Origin: Desulfitobacterium_A sp035539115
Lineage (GTDB): Bacteria; Bacillota; Desulfitobacteriia; Desulfitobacteriales; Desulfitobacteriaceae
DNA length: 8,705 nucleotides
Reading direction: 5' to 3'
Assembly: GCF_035539115.1 (NCBI RefSeq)
Contig: NZ_DATLJA010000102.1
Coordinates: 1-8,705 of the forward strand
Shown: positions 1-5,287 of the stretch, piece after piece
How positions within the stretch are numbered: the first letter of the stretch is position 1
Layout: the number at the start of each line of letters is the position of its first letter
The notes under the pieces: generated by a model
Databases searched by the model: none
Told to the model about the DNA's origin: nothing
What the model saw: the letters and a program-made list of their open reading frames with translations, nothing else
Translations under genes and position numbers: made by a program

Positions 1-1
1 G

Positions 2-34
2 GAAAATAAGCAGGATGGCGATGACGAATATTAA
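2..34 (+). CDS. Possible 3' end of an upstream gene (partial)
   Basis: One frame is open from the window edge to a TAA at 32-34 and would encode the acidic tail ENKQDGDDEY. Acidic C-terminal tails are common, and such a gene would overlap the start of the next one, as in compact operons. Only ten codons are visible and no family can be assigned. The open frame could be chance. Confidence 0.25.
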   Translation, partial: ENKQDGDDEY

Positions 35-305
35 CTACATGATGGATATGACGAAATTGTTTTTAGATGGAGAAATTGACGGCATAAGTTATTCCCTGGA
101 CTTTCCCTATGAGGTGGAAAAGCGCTATCGGAAGATGGTTAGGGAAGATAGAGAATATGCAGAACTCATCTTTGAATGTCTCGTCGAAGAAGGAACCAAT
201 CGGTATAATGATCTGTCTGATGCTGAGTTCATTAAGCTTATCCGCAAGCAGTACGAATACATAAAGGTTAAACTAATTATGATGCCCCGATTTTCAAATG
301 GCTGA
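15..305 (+). CDS. Small acidic hypothetical protein, C-terminus possibly altered
   Basis: This encodes a 96-residue soluble protein rich in charged residues (Asp, Glu, Lys, Arg) with no signal peptide or membrane segment. The run from about residue 13 to 85 (FLDGEIDG, PYEVEKRYRKMVREDREY, LSDAEFIKLIRKQYEYIK) reads as a compact helical domain. I do not recognise a named family. ATG at 15 is the first start; ATG at 21 has AGGA (12-15) five bases upstream and is at least as likely. The frame is open to the window edge, so an upstream start is also possible. The last twelve or so residues (KLIMMPRFSNG) are of a different character and are encoded partly inside a 12-bp hairpin stem, with the TGA in the hairpin. 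An IS3 fossil begins about 30 bp downstream. The native C-terminus may therefore have been replaced by a rearrangement. Function unknown. Confidence 0.6.
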   Translation: MAMTNINYMMDMTKLFLDGEIDGISYSLDFPYEVEKRYRKMVREDREYAELIFECLVEEGTNRYNDLSDAEFIKLIRKQYEYIKVKLIMMPRFSNG

Positions 306-314
306 AAATCGGGG
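285..314 (+). terminator. Hairpin overlapping the stop codon, probable terminator
   Basis: CCCCGATTTTCA and TGAAAATCGGGG form a perfect 12-bp stem around the 6-nt loop AATGGC. The TGA stop of the small gene (303-305) lies in the stem. The sequence TTAACTTTT follows, which is a weak U-tract. This fits a rho-independent terminator. It may instead be a terminal inverted repeat left by an insertion. Confidence 0.6.
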
Positions 315-334
315 TTAACTTTTAGGTAACGCTA

Positions 335-902
335 TTTGTTCCACCGCTTACTAATAACCTTCGTAATTATCCTGTAGCCCTTAGTCGAGTGAGCCGTGTG
401 CAGTTCGTGATTCTGCGATGACGAATAAGCCCTCCTCAGAAATCGTCTTTCCTTTAGGTAGATTGCGGTAAACACTGGATTGATTGATGTTCAGTAATTC
501 AGCTGACGGCAGATGGTGATCTTGGTTTTACAAAAATAGACGTGGCTTATTCTTCCGGCCGGGTCAGAGGATTTGATTAGATTTTTTTTCAACCAGGCTA
601 CCTTATAGGTAAGCTGGCCAACTTTGTTTCAAGTTCGGCGATGTGCTCATTGCAGTGTACGAGTTATATTTCGGATTCCGAAGCCTTTTTAGACACTTCG
701 GAAACTCGTTCTAAGAACTCTTTTTTCTAGCGAGGTAGTACAGCAGGACTGATCTCATGTTTGGTAGCGAGCTCATTTATTGTGGTTTCTTCTGACAAGA
801 TTTCTTATACGAATTTGGCTCTGAAACTATGCAGAGTAGTTTGTTCTTTTCTTCATAGCTCTAGTATAACTTAGATTTTCTGTGTCTCACTGTATCGGAG
901 CA
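335..902 (-). pseudogene. Fossil IS3-family transposase (orfA plus N-terminal part of orfB)
   Basis: Read on the minus strand from an ATG at 856-854, this is an IS3-family orfA followed by the first part of orfB, broken many times. The opening reads MKKRTNYSA, then a stop. After a one-base frameshift it continues FRAKFV-stop-EILSEETTINELATKHEISPAVLPR-stop-KKEFLERVSEVSKKASESE, then another stop. A further frame gives GQLTYKVAWLKKKSNQIL, a stop, and later NQDHHLPSAELLNINQSSVYRNL. A third shift gives HELHTAHSTKGYRIITKVISKRWNK. These are the orfA HTH, the coiled-coil end of orfA, and the HTH-like start of orfB. At least four nonsense codons and three frameshifts are visible. Similarity ends near 335, so the DDE catalytic core is missing. 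TGCTCC at 902-897 on the minus strand may mark the original outer end. It differs in sequence from the intact IS3 element at the other end of the window. Confidence 0.85.
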
Positions 903-908
903 TTTTGC

Positions 909-937
909 TTGTGTTGTTTTTAAATATTAATTATAAA
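909..937 (+). promoter_or_regulatory. Possible promoter for the desulfurase/protease pair
   Basis: TATAAA at 932-937 matches a sigma-A -10 box at five of six positions. TTGTGT at 909-914 lies 17 nt upstream and is a weak -35. The site is in an AT-rich stretch just outside the likely end of the IS3 fossil and about 55 nt before the start codon. In such AT-rich DNA this match could arise by chance. Confidence 0.35.
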
Positions 938-991
938 ACAGTTAGTTTAGAAATTTTGGTAAAAAATATTAAATAAATGGAGTGATGAGGT

Positions 992-2146
992 ATGGAAATT
1001 TATCTAGATAATGCGGCAACTACCATGGTTGATAAAGAAATATTATCAATTATGAGAACTTACATCGTAGATAAATTTTATAATCCGTCAAGTTTGTACG
1101 TGGCTGCAAAAGAGGTAAAAATGGAATTAGAAAAATCCAGAATAAGAATTGCGGAAGCGTTAGGCTGCATGAAAAATGAGATATTCTTTACTTCTTCAGC
1201 CACTGAAGCAAATAATTGGGCTTTAAAAGGCATCGCCTCGCAATTCTCGAAAAAAGGTAATCATATAATTACTAGCCAAATAGAGCACTCTTCAGTACTG
1301 GAAACATGTAAGTATTTAGAAAAGAATGGTTTTGAAATTACCTATTTGCCTGTAGACCAGTATGGGATAGTGTCATTATCAGAACTGGTCAAATCAATTA
1401 AGAGAGAAACAATTCTAATTTCTATAATGGCAGCAAATAATGAAATTGGTTCTATACAACCTATTAATGAAATAGGCATTATTGCAAAAGAAAATAACAT
1501 ATTATTTCATTGTGATGCGGTACAAAGTATTGGTCAAGTTGATATGAATATAAATAAAGATAATATTAGCTTAATGTCCATATCCGGACACAAAATACAT
1601 GGACCAAAGGGTGCAGCCTTATTATACTTGCGATATGGTACATTGATTGAGCCCTTAATACATGGCGGCGGTCAAGAAGGGAAGTTAAGAAGCGGAACAG
1701 AAAATGTTGCGAGCTGCATAGGTTTAAGTTATGCAGTACAAAAAGCTATTAGCGAATCAAATGAAAAATGTAGGAAGCAGGAAATTTTAAGGGATGAAAT
1801 AATAAATAAAATTTTAGTTGATGTTTCGGGCTCGAAACTTAATGGTCATCCGCAAGATAGATTATCTAATAATATTAACATATCTATTGAAGGTGTTGAT
1901 GGCAAATTTTTAGCCTATAATTTAGATAAAGTTGGCATAAAATGTTCAACTGGTTCAGCATGTAATTGCGGGGGAGATGCATCACATGTGTTGCTTGCAA
2001 CGGGCTTACCTGTTAGTTTAGCAAAAAATACAATTAGATTGACTATAGACGATAAGTTAACCTCTGAAAAAATTAATTATTGTGTGGATAATATAAAAAT
2101 GATTGTTGAGAAGGCGCGAGCTTGGTCAGTTAGGAGTAATGATTGA
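992..2146 (+). CDS. NifS/IscS-type cysteine desulfurase (PLP-dependent)
   Basis: This 384-residue protein belongs to the class V aminotransferase fold of cysteine desulfurases, which take sulfur from L-cysteine as an enzyme persulfide and release alanine. Family landmarks are all present: YLDNAATT at 4-11, SSATEANNWA at 68-77, PLP-stacking His99 in IEHSSV, Asp175 and Gln178 in HCDAVQ, the Schiff-base Lys201 in SGHKIHGPKG, Arg233 in RSGTEN, and the persulfide Cys324 in STGSAC. The protein is cytoplasmic, and its length is normal for NifS, IscS or DndA. The active-site loop is unusual: it reads CSTGSACNCGGDASHVL, with extra cysteines at 318 and 326. The usual Leu-Glu-Pro before Ser-His-Val-Leu is missing, and the loop is one residue shorter than NifS as I recall it. 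The start is ATG 992 with GGAG (979-982) nine bases upstream. The 3' end overlaps or abuts the subtilase gene. No IscU, NifU, ThiI, MnmA or DndCDE partner is visible, so the sulfur acceptor is unknown and I give no gene symbol. Confidence 0.93.
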   Translation: MEIYLDNAATTMVDKEILSIMRTYIVDKFYNPSSLYVAAKEVKMELEKSRIRIAEALGCMKNEIFFTSSATEANNWALKGIASQFSKKGNHIITSQIEHSSVLETCKYLEKNGFEITYLPVDQYGIVSLSELVKSIKRETILISIMAANNEIGSIQPINEIGIIAKENNILFHCDAVQSIGQVDMNINKDNISLMSISGHKIHGPKGAALLYLRYGTLIEPLIHGGGQEGKLRSGTENVASCIGLSYAVQKAISESNEKCRKQEILRDEIINKILVDVSGSKLNGHPQDRLSNNINISIEGVDGKFLAYNLDKVGIKCSTGSACNCGGDASHVLLATGLPVSLAKNTIRLTIDDKLTSEKINYCVDNIKMIVEKARAWSVRSND

Positions 2147-2150
2147 TATG
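2132..2150 (+). promoter_or_regulatory. RBS and start region coupling desulfurase to subtilase
   Basis: AGGAG (2132-2136) lies in the last codons of the desulfurase. The sequence then holds ATG (2139-2141), the desulfurase TGA (2144-2146) and a second in-frame ATG (2148-2150). Ribosomes finishing the desulfurase would stop within a few bases of the subtilase start, which favours a balanced ratio of the two proteins. Confidence 0.6.
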
Positions 2151-3071
2151 GGAAGTATTCAATATGGAAGCAATATGATGAATGTTCCTTTCTTATGGGA
2201 ATTAGGGTATTTTGGTGATAAAGTTATTATAGCTGTTTTGGATACAGGTTGCGACTATACACACAAGGACCTGAAAAATAATATACTTGGCGGTATAAAT
2301 TTTACAGATGATTATAACGGAAATAAAAATGAATTTATGGATAATAATGGCCATGGAACACATACAACAGGAATTATGGTAGCTAGCCATTCAAGTTCCG
2401 ATTCATACGGAATAGCTCCAAATTCAAAAATAATAGCCTTAAAAGTATTGGATGAACATGGGAAGGGGAATAGTGATAATATAATTAAGGGTATTAAATT
2501 CTGTATTGATTGGAACGAAAAGAAAGGTCAGAATAAAATCAATATTATATCGATGTCTTTGGGAAGCGAGTTAAATACGGTAGAACTATACGACGTGATT
2601 AGAGAAGCTGTTAGAAAGAATATTATAATAGTAGGTTCTGCTGGAAATAATGGTGACGGAGACCTATATTCCGAAGAAATACAATATCCATCAATTTATG
2701 ATAATGTTATACAAGTATGTGCAATGGATAAAAATAAACGAATTACTAATTTTTCCAATACAAATAAATTTGTCGATATAGCAGCACCTGGAGTTGATAT
2801 TAAGTCAACATTTCTAAATAATAGTTACGCTATTTTTTCAGGTACATCTCAAGCCACTCCTCATGTATCCGCAGTAATAGCATTATTAATTAATAAATAT
2901 AGATTTGAAGCTAGGCAGGACCCTTCGTATTTGCAATTATTAGAATACTTTTATAAGCACACAAAATTATTGGGGTTATCTAGTTATAGAGAAATCGACT
3001 TAAGAATGAACGGCGGAGCCCAAAGTTTAGTATCGTCGCCAGAATCTGAAGCTTTCTTGAAGCACAATTAA
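2148..3071 (+). CDS. Intracellular subtilisin-like serine protease (S8, IspA-like)
   Basis: This encodes about 307 residues with a complete subtilase catalytic triad: Asp32 in VLDTGCD, His69 in NGHGTH and Ser234 in SGTSQATPH. The oxyanion asparagine is Asn167 in SAGNN. Signatures close to Bacillus IspA include DLKNNILGGINFTDD, IISMSLG, and GDGDLYSEEIQYP followed by YDNVIQV. There is no signal peptide or membrane segment, so it should act in the cytoplasm. IspA proteases carry a short inhibitory propeptide with an LIPY motif; I see none here, since mature-like sequence starts within about ten residues. In-frame starts are TTG 2103, ATG 2139 and ATG 2148. AGGAG at 2132-2136 is 11 nt from 2148 but only 2 nt from 2139, so I prefer 2148, though 2139 would overlap the desulfurase stop by 8 nt. 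Either way the ribosome binding site lies inside the desulfurase gene, implying translational coupling. The last 20 or so residues (from about RMNGG) look unlike the family and may be encoded by foreign DNA. The substrate is unknown. Confidence 0.92.
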   Translation: MGSIQYGSNMMNVPFLWELGYFGDKVIIAVLDTGCDYTHKDLKNNILGGINFTDDYNGNKNEFMDNNGHGTHTTGIMVASHSSSDSYGIAPNSKIIALKVLDEHGKGNSDNIIKGIKFCIDWNEKKGQNKINIISMSLGSELNTVELYDVIREAVRKNIIIVGSAGNNGDGDLYSEEIQYPSIYDNVIQVCAMDKNKRITNFSNTNKFVDIAAPGVDIKSTFLNNSYAIFSGTSQATPHVSAVIALLINKYRFEARQDPSYLQLLEYFYKHTKLLGLSSYREIDLRMNGGAQSLVSSPESEAFLKHN

Positions 3072-3328
3072 ACACCCGGAAAAAGGCGACCTCTTAATAA
3101 AAGAACGGCGGTAGCGAGAGAACTCTGGGCATATCCTCCAACCTTTCACGATAAAAAGCTTAACCTTCTCAATTCAATCCGAAAAAAGATTTTACAATCA
3201 AGAAGAACTATGATCAATCGGTGAACCAAGGGATGGGGCATGGTGAGCCCAGTAGAGAAATACCCATTCTAATTGTAGTATAAACATCAGAAAAAACAAC
3301 AAATAGACAAGATATCGAACAAAAAGAA

Positions 3329-3355
3329 TTAAATGTCTTAAATGTCTTAAATGTT
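3329..3355 (+). repeat. Three tandem 9-bp repeats (TTAAATGTC)
   Basis: TTAAATGTC occurs at 3329-3337 and 3338-3346, and TTAAATGTT at 3347-3355. Two copies are exact and the third differs at the last base. The array lies in non-coding DNA. It is probably a slippage product; it is too short to act as an iteron set without other support. Confidence 0.75.
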
Positions 3356-3418
3356 TGGCTTCTTAGGATTTAGGCATGTTTGTGGAGTAGGTTGGAAAGG
3401 AGAATAACACCCTCATAC

Positions 3419-3441
3419 TCCGGCAGTGAAAAGCTGCCGGA
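3419..3441 (+). other. Perfect 8-bp GC-rich hairpin
   Basis: TCCGGCAG and CTGCCGGA pair perfectly around the 7-nt loop TGAAAAG. There is no T-run after it, so it is unlikely to be a terminator. In the group II intron reading it would be a domain I stem-loop, but its position alone does not prove this. Confidence 0.5.
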
Positions 3442-3684
3442 AGTTCCTCAACAGGGCGACCAACAGAACTAACAAGTATGTTAAGAGGATTATACCAGAT
3501 ATTCCCTCAACCCGGACTATATAAGTAACGAGGTTATCATGTAGTGGATAACGTTGCTACAGCAAAGAGACCAAAGACATCAACTATATTGGATTTTTTC
3601 TAATAGCCGGGAATGTTTTAAACTGCCGTAGGCCTAGCTCATTTAACTAAACATCTAAAGAGGATGATTGCGAATAATTTCTGA

Positions 3685-3759
3685 GGAGCCCTATGTGGGA
3701 AATCCGCACGTCGGTTTTGATTGGGGCTGATAGCATAAGGTAGCGAGGCTATCTTCTAC
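3685..3759 (+). ncRNA. Group II intron domain V/VI-like segment (degenerate)
   Basis: Positions 3686-3718 resemble a group II intron domain V hairpin. They start with GAGCC, which contains the AGC catalytic triad (3687-3689), have a GAAA loop region at 3699-3702, and close with CACGT then CGGTT. Compared with the general form (GAGCCGTAT, stem, GAAA, stem, ACGTACGGTTC), at least two bases look changed or lost, one of them in the conserved bulge region. A second hairpin follows with GATAGC (3729-3734) pairing with GCTATC (3748-3753), which would be domain VI. The run ends TTCTAC at 3754-3759, a plausible intron 3' end. No reverse transcriptase or maturase gene is present. The damage suggests an inactive remnant. 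Confidence is moderate because this is recognised by eye and not by a covariance model. Confidence 0.5.
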
Positions 3760-4189
3760 AACAACATGGTCAACCAGAGCAAGTTGATTCAAATTCTTTC
3801 TAAAAGGAGATGGATAAGTCGTCTCGCTAATCTATAAATTCCAAAAACTGGAGTTATGATTGAAGGTCTGTTTGAAGAAAGTTCAAAGTATGTACTAAAA
3901 GCGGATTATGCTAAGCCTTGTATAAGGGGACGTTATTGGCGTACTGAATGATATGCTCCCCTTGTGGTAGACAGTTGAATTGAGCCCCACATACCGGACA
4001 ACAATAAAGAGCTCTCTCATGGTAGAACGAAAATACTACTTTGTGAGGGCTTTGCCATGGAACTAAAAGGAAGAGGCCAGAAATATCCAACAGAAAATAA
4101 ACTTGAAGCAATGCCGGAGGAAGACAACACCAAGTATTTCATTATATCTCGATCGTCTAGCAGATCAACAGGGAGATCCTTTCCGTTGA
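3760..4189 (+). other. Junk-like stretch between intron remnant and coupling-protein fragment
   Basis: No gene can be supported here. Short open frames exist on both strands, including a minus-strand frame (4111-3911) with a CPVCG motif and a plus-strand frame (4057-4356) starting MELKGRG. None has a good ribosome binding site or a recognisable domain. The plus-strand frame runs into the coupling-protein fragment in the wrong frame. The stretch may hold fragments of genes broken during the rearrangements that truncated the coupling protein. Confidence 0.4.
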
Positions 4190-4729
4190 CGAATATGGAG
4201 GAAAGCAAACTATGGCCGCGAAGGCTCTGCCATCATCATAGACAACTGTCAGGATACTGTGTTCGGCGGTTTTGCTCCCAACAGCGAATCAGCGCAGATT
4301 TTATCAAAAGCCATGGGAAGCAAGACCGTCATGAGCGGCTCCGTCAGCCGGGGTAAAAACGACCCGTCGCAGAGCCTGCAAATGATCGAACGTCCGCTGA
4401 TGACACCGGATGAGCTAAAGTCTATGCCCAAGGGTCATTTTGTTGTCACAAAGACGGGCACCTACCCGATGCGTACCAAGCTAAAGCTGTTTACGGAATG
4501 GGGCATAACCTTCGGCAAGCCTTATGAGATTTCCGAGAAATCGGCCCGGAGGGTGGAGTATGCTGACAGGCACAGGGTAGAGGAAGAAATCATCCGCCGG
4601 CACTCTGCCTGCGTTGATGTGACGGATGAAGCTGAAGCTGGTGCAGCCGCATCTGGGGGATTACTTCACTCGCTGATTCAGGAGCCGGAATCTCCTGCCA
4701 GGACAAAAGCACCTGTTCGGATTGAATAG
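4190..4729 (+). pseudogene. VirD4/TraG-type conjugative coupling protein, C-terminal fragment
   Basis: Coupling proteins are hexameric membrane ATPases that bring the relaxase-DNA complex to a type IV secretion channel. Homology becomes clear near 4220 (EGSAIIIDNCQDTVFGGF). It continues through APNSESAQILSKAMGS, SVSRGKNDPSQSLQ, ERPLMTPDELKSMPKG and TGTYPMRTKLKLF, and ends in a low-complexity tail. In this family these motifs lie after the Walker B motif. The N-terminal membrane helices, Walker A and Walker B are all missing. The frame opens after a TGA at 4187-4189 and has no ATG or GTG with a ribosome binding site before GTG 4259, so this is a 5'-truncated remnant and cannot function. Its stop (4727-4729) overlaps the ribosome binding site of the following HTH gene, so the original operon order is kept. 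The region is visibly richer in G+C than the desulfurase pair. Confidence 0.85.
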
Positions 4730-4740
4730 GAGGTGAAGCT

Positions 4741-5010
4741 GTGGGTTACTTTTCTTCTCTTTATTCCTCGGAGCTTCCGCATCGTGCCAGGGCTGTCTAT
4801 ATGTACCTTCATGATCGATCAGATAAGGATGGCAAATGCTACCCGGCGATTGGTACCATCGCCAAGGAGTTAAAGCTGTCCCGAAGCACCGTCAAACGTG
4901 CTATAGCTGACCTTGTAAAAAGCGGCCGTATGCGTAAGGAACAAAGGTGGCGCGAGAACGGTGGTAAGGGCAGCAATCTGTATTATTTAATGCAAACGGA
5001 TTTAGGCTGA
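4741..5010 (+). CDS. Small helix-turn-helix protein of a conjugative element
   Basis: This 89-residue protein has a winged-helix/HTH domain of the type found in plasmid and ICE replication or regulatory proteins (HTH_36-like). LPHRARAVYMYLHDRSD at 12-28 is the first helix region, CYPAIGTIAKELKLSRSTVKRAI at 33-55 the HTH, and a basic wing follows (GRMRKEQRWRENGGKGSNLYYL). The start is GTG 4741 with a perfect AGGAGG (4728-4733) seven bases upstream. The site overlaps the stop of the coupling-protein fragment, so the two were one operon. Small HTH genes next to the coupling protein are common in clostridial Tn1549-like elements. A strong terminator follows 13 bp after the stop. It appears intact, but its native promoter was probably lost with the upstream genes. 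The target DNA is unknown. Confidence 0.82.
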   Translation: MGYFSSLYSSELPHRARAVYMYLHDRSDKDGKCYPAIGTIAKELKLSRSTVKRAIADLVKSGRMRKEQRWRENGGKGSNLYYLMQTDLG

Positions 5011-5022
5011 TAGGCTAAAAAT

Positions 5023-5047
5023 GACCTTCCCCGCCGAGGGGAAGGTC
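5023..5047 (+). terminator. Rho-independent terminator after the HTH gene
   Basis: GACCTTCCCC and GGGGAAGGTC form a perfect 10-bp GC-rich stem around the 5-nt loop GCCGA. The tract TGTCTGCTTGTTG follows, which is moderately T-rich. It ends the conjugation-derived operon and separates it from the next unit. Confidence 0.8.
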
Positions 5048-5071
5048 TGTCTGCTTGTTGGACTATGGAAG

Positions 5072-5086
5072 GGTTCATGATGAACC
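5072..5086. promoter_or_regulatory. 15-bp palindrome, possible operator
   Basis: GGTTCAT and ATGAACC are perfect arms around a single central G. The site lies between the terminator and the promoter at 5177, about 90 bp upstream of it. It could bind a dimeric regulator such as the WYL protein encoded downstream. No second copy was seen, so an operator role is inference. Confidence 0.35.
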
Positions 5087-5154
5087 ATGAAGGTGAACTT
5101 ATCACTCTAAGAAGATATATCGACAGAAAAAGAACAACAAATAATAACTATCCG

Positions 5155-5182
5155 TTTTATTGGACACTAAATGTGATATAAT
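5155..5182 (+). promoter_or_regulatory. Extended -10 promoter for the 348-aa/WYL operon
   Basis: TGATATAAT at 5174-5182 is a perfect extended -10 (TG, one base, TATAAT). The best-placed -35 (TTTTAT, 5155-5160, 16-nt spacing) is poor, which is usual for extended -10 promoters. Transcription would begin near 5189 and leave an untranslated leader of about 100 nt. Confidence 0.7.
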
Positions 5183-5224
5183 TTCAATATTATGATAATT
5201 TCATCTATAACAGGATTGCTACAT

Positions 5225-5269
5225 ATGAAAAGAAGCGTATTTTTTGCGATACTGGAAAGGCTTCAATAA
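5225..5269 (+). CDS. Possible 14-codon leader peptide
   Basis: ATG 5225 opens MKRSVFFAILERLQ and ends at TAA 5267-5269, 18 nt before the next start. AGGA at 5212-5215 is nine bases upstream, an acceptable ribosome binding site. It lies in the leader of the extended -10 transcript. No codon run suggests a classic attenuator, and so short a frame can arise by chance. Confidence 0.25.
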   Translation: MKRSVFFAILERLQ

Positions 5270-5287
5270 TCAGAGGGGGTGTAGGAG

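Larger units (their letters stand above)
3072..3684 (+). other. Gene-free region, possibly the 5' domains of a decayed group II intron
   Basis: No convincing coding sequence was found on either strand. The stretch is rich in short pairings. One is an 8-bp hairpin at 3419-3441 (TCCGGCAG, loop TGAAAAG, CTGCCGGA). Another is GTTATC/GATAAC at 3533-3552. A third is GGATGGG pairing with CCCATTC at roughly 3231-3271. A domain V/VI-like segment follows at 3685, so this could be domains I-IV of an ORF-less group II intron; about 600 nt is a suitable length. I found no clear GTGCG 5' boundary. The assignment of this part is inference from its position and hairpin content. Confidence 0.3.

Noticed and set aside
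2202..2390. Minus-strand open frame inside the subtilase gene
   Set aside because: It lies wholly within the well-supported subtilase, antisense to the DTG and HGTH motifs, and has no recognisable domain or ribosome binding site.
992..3071. A phosphorothioate (Dnd or Ssp) DNA-modification operon
   Set aside because: Only the desulfurase fits. No DndB-E, SspB-D or DptFGH-like genes are present, and the neighbour is a protease.
3856..3951. Plus-strand 31-codon frame MIEGLFEESSKY... ending at TGA 3951
   Set aside because: Its GGAG is only two bases from the ATG, the frame is very short and no similarity is recognised. It may be chance.
4057..4356. Plus-strand 99-codon frame starting MELKGRG
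   Set aside because: From 4220 onward it runs out of frame through the clear coupling-protein fragment, so its second half is a shadow. The first half has no family signal.
5160..5182. TTGGAC as the -35 for TATAAT at 5177
   Set aside because: The spacing is only 11 nt, too short for sigma-A. The extended -10 explains the promoter better.
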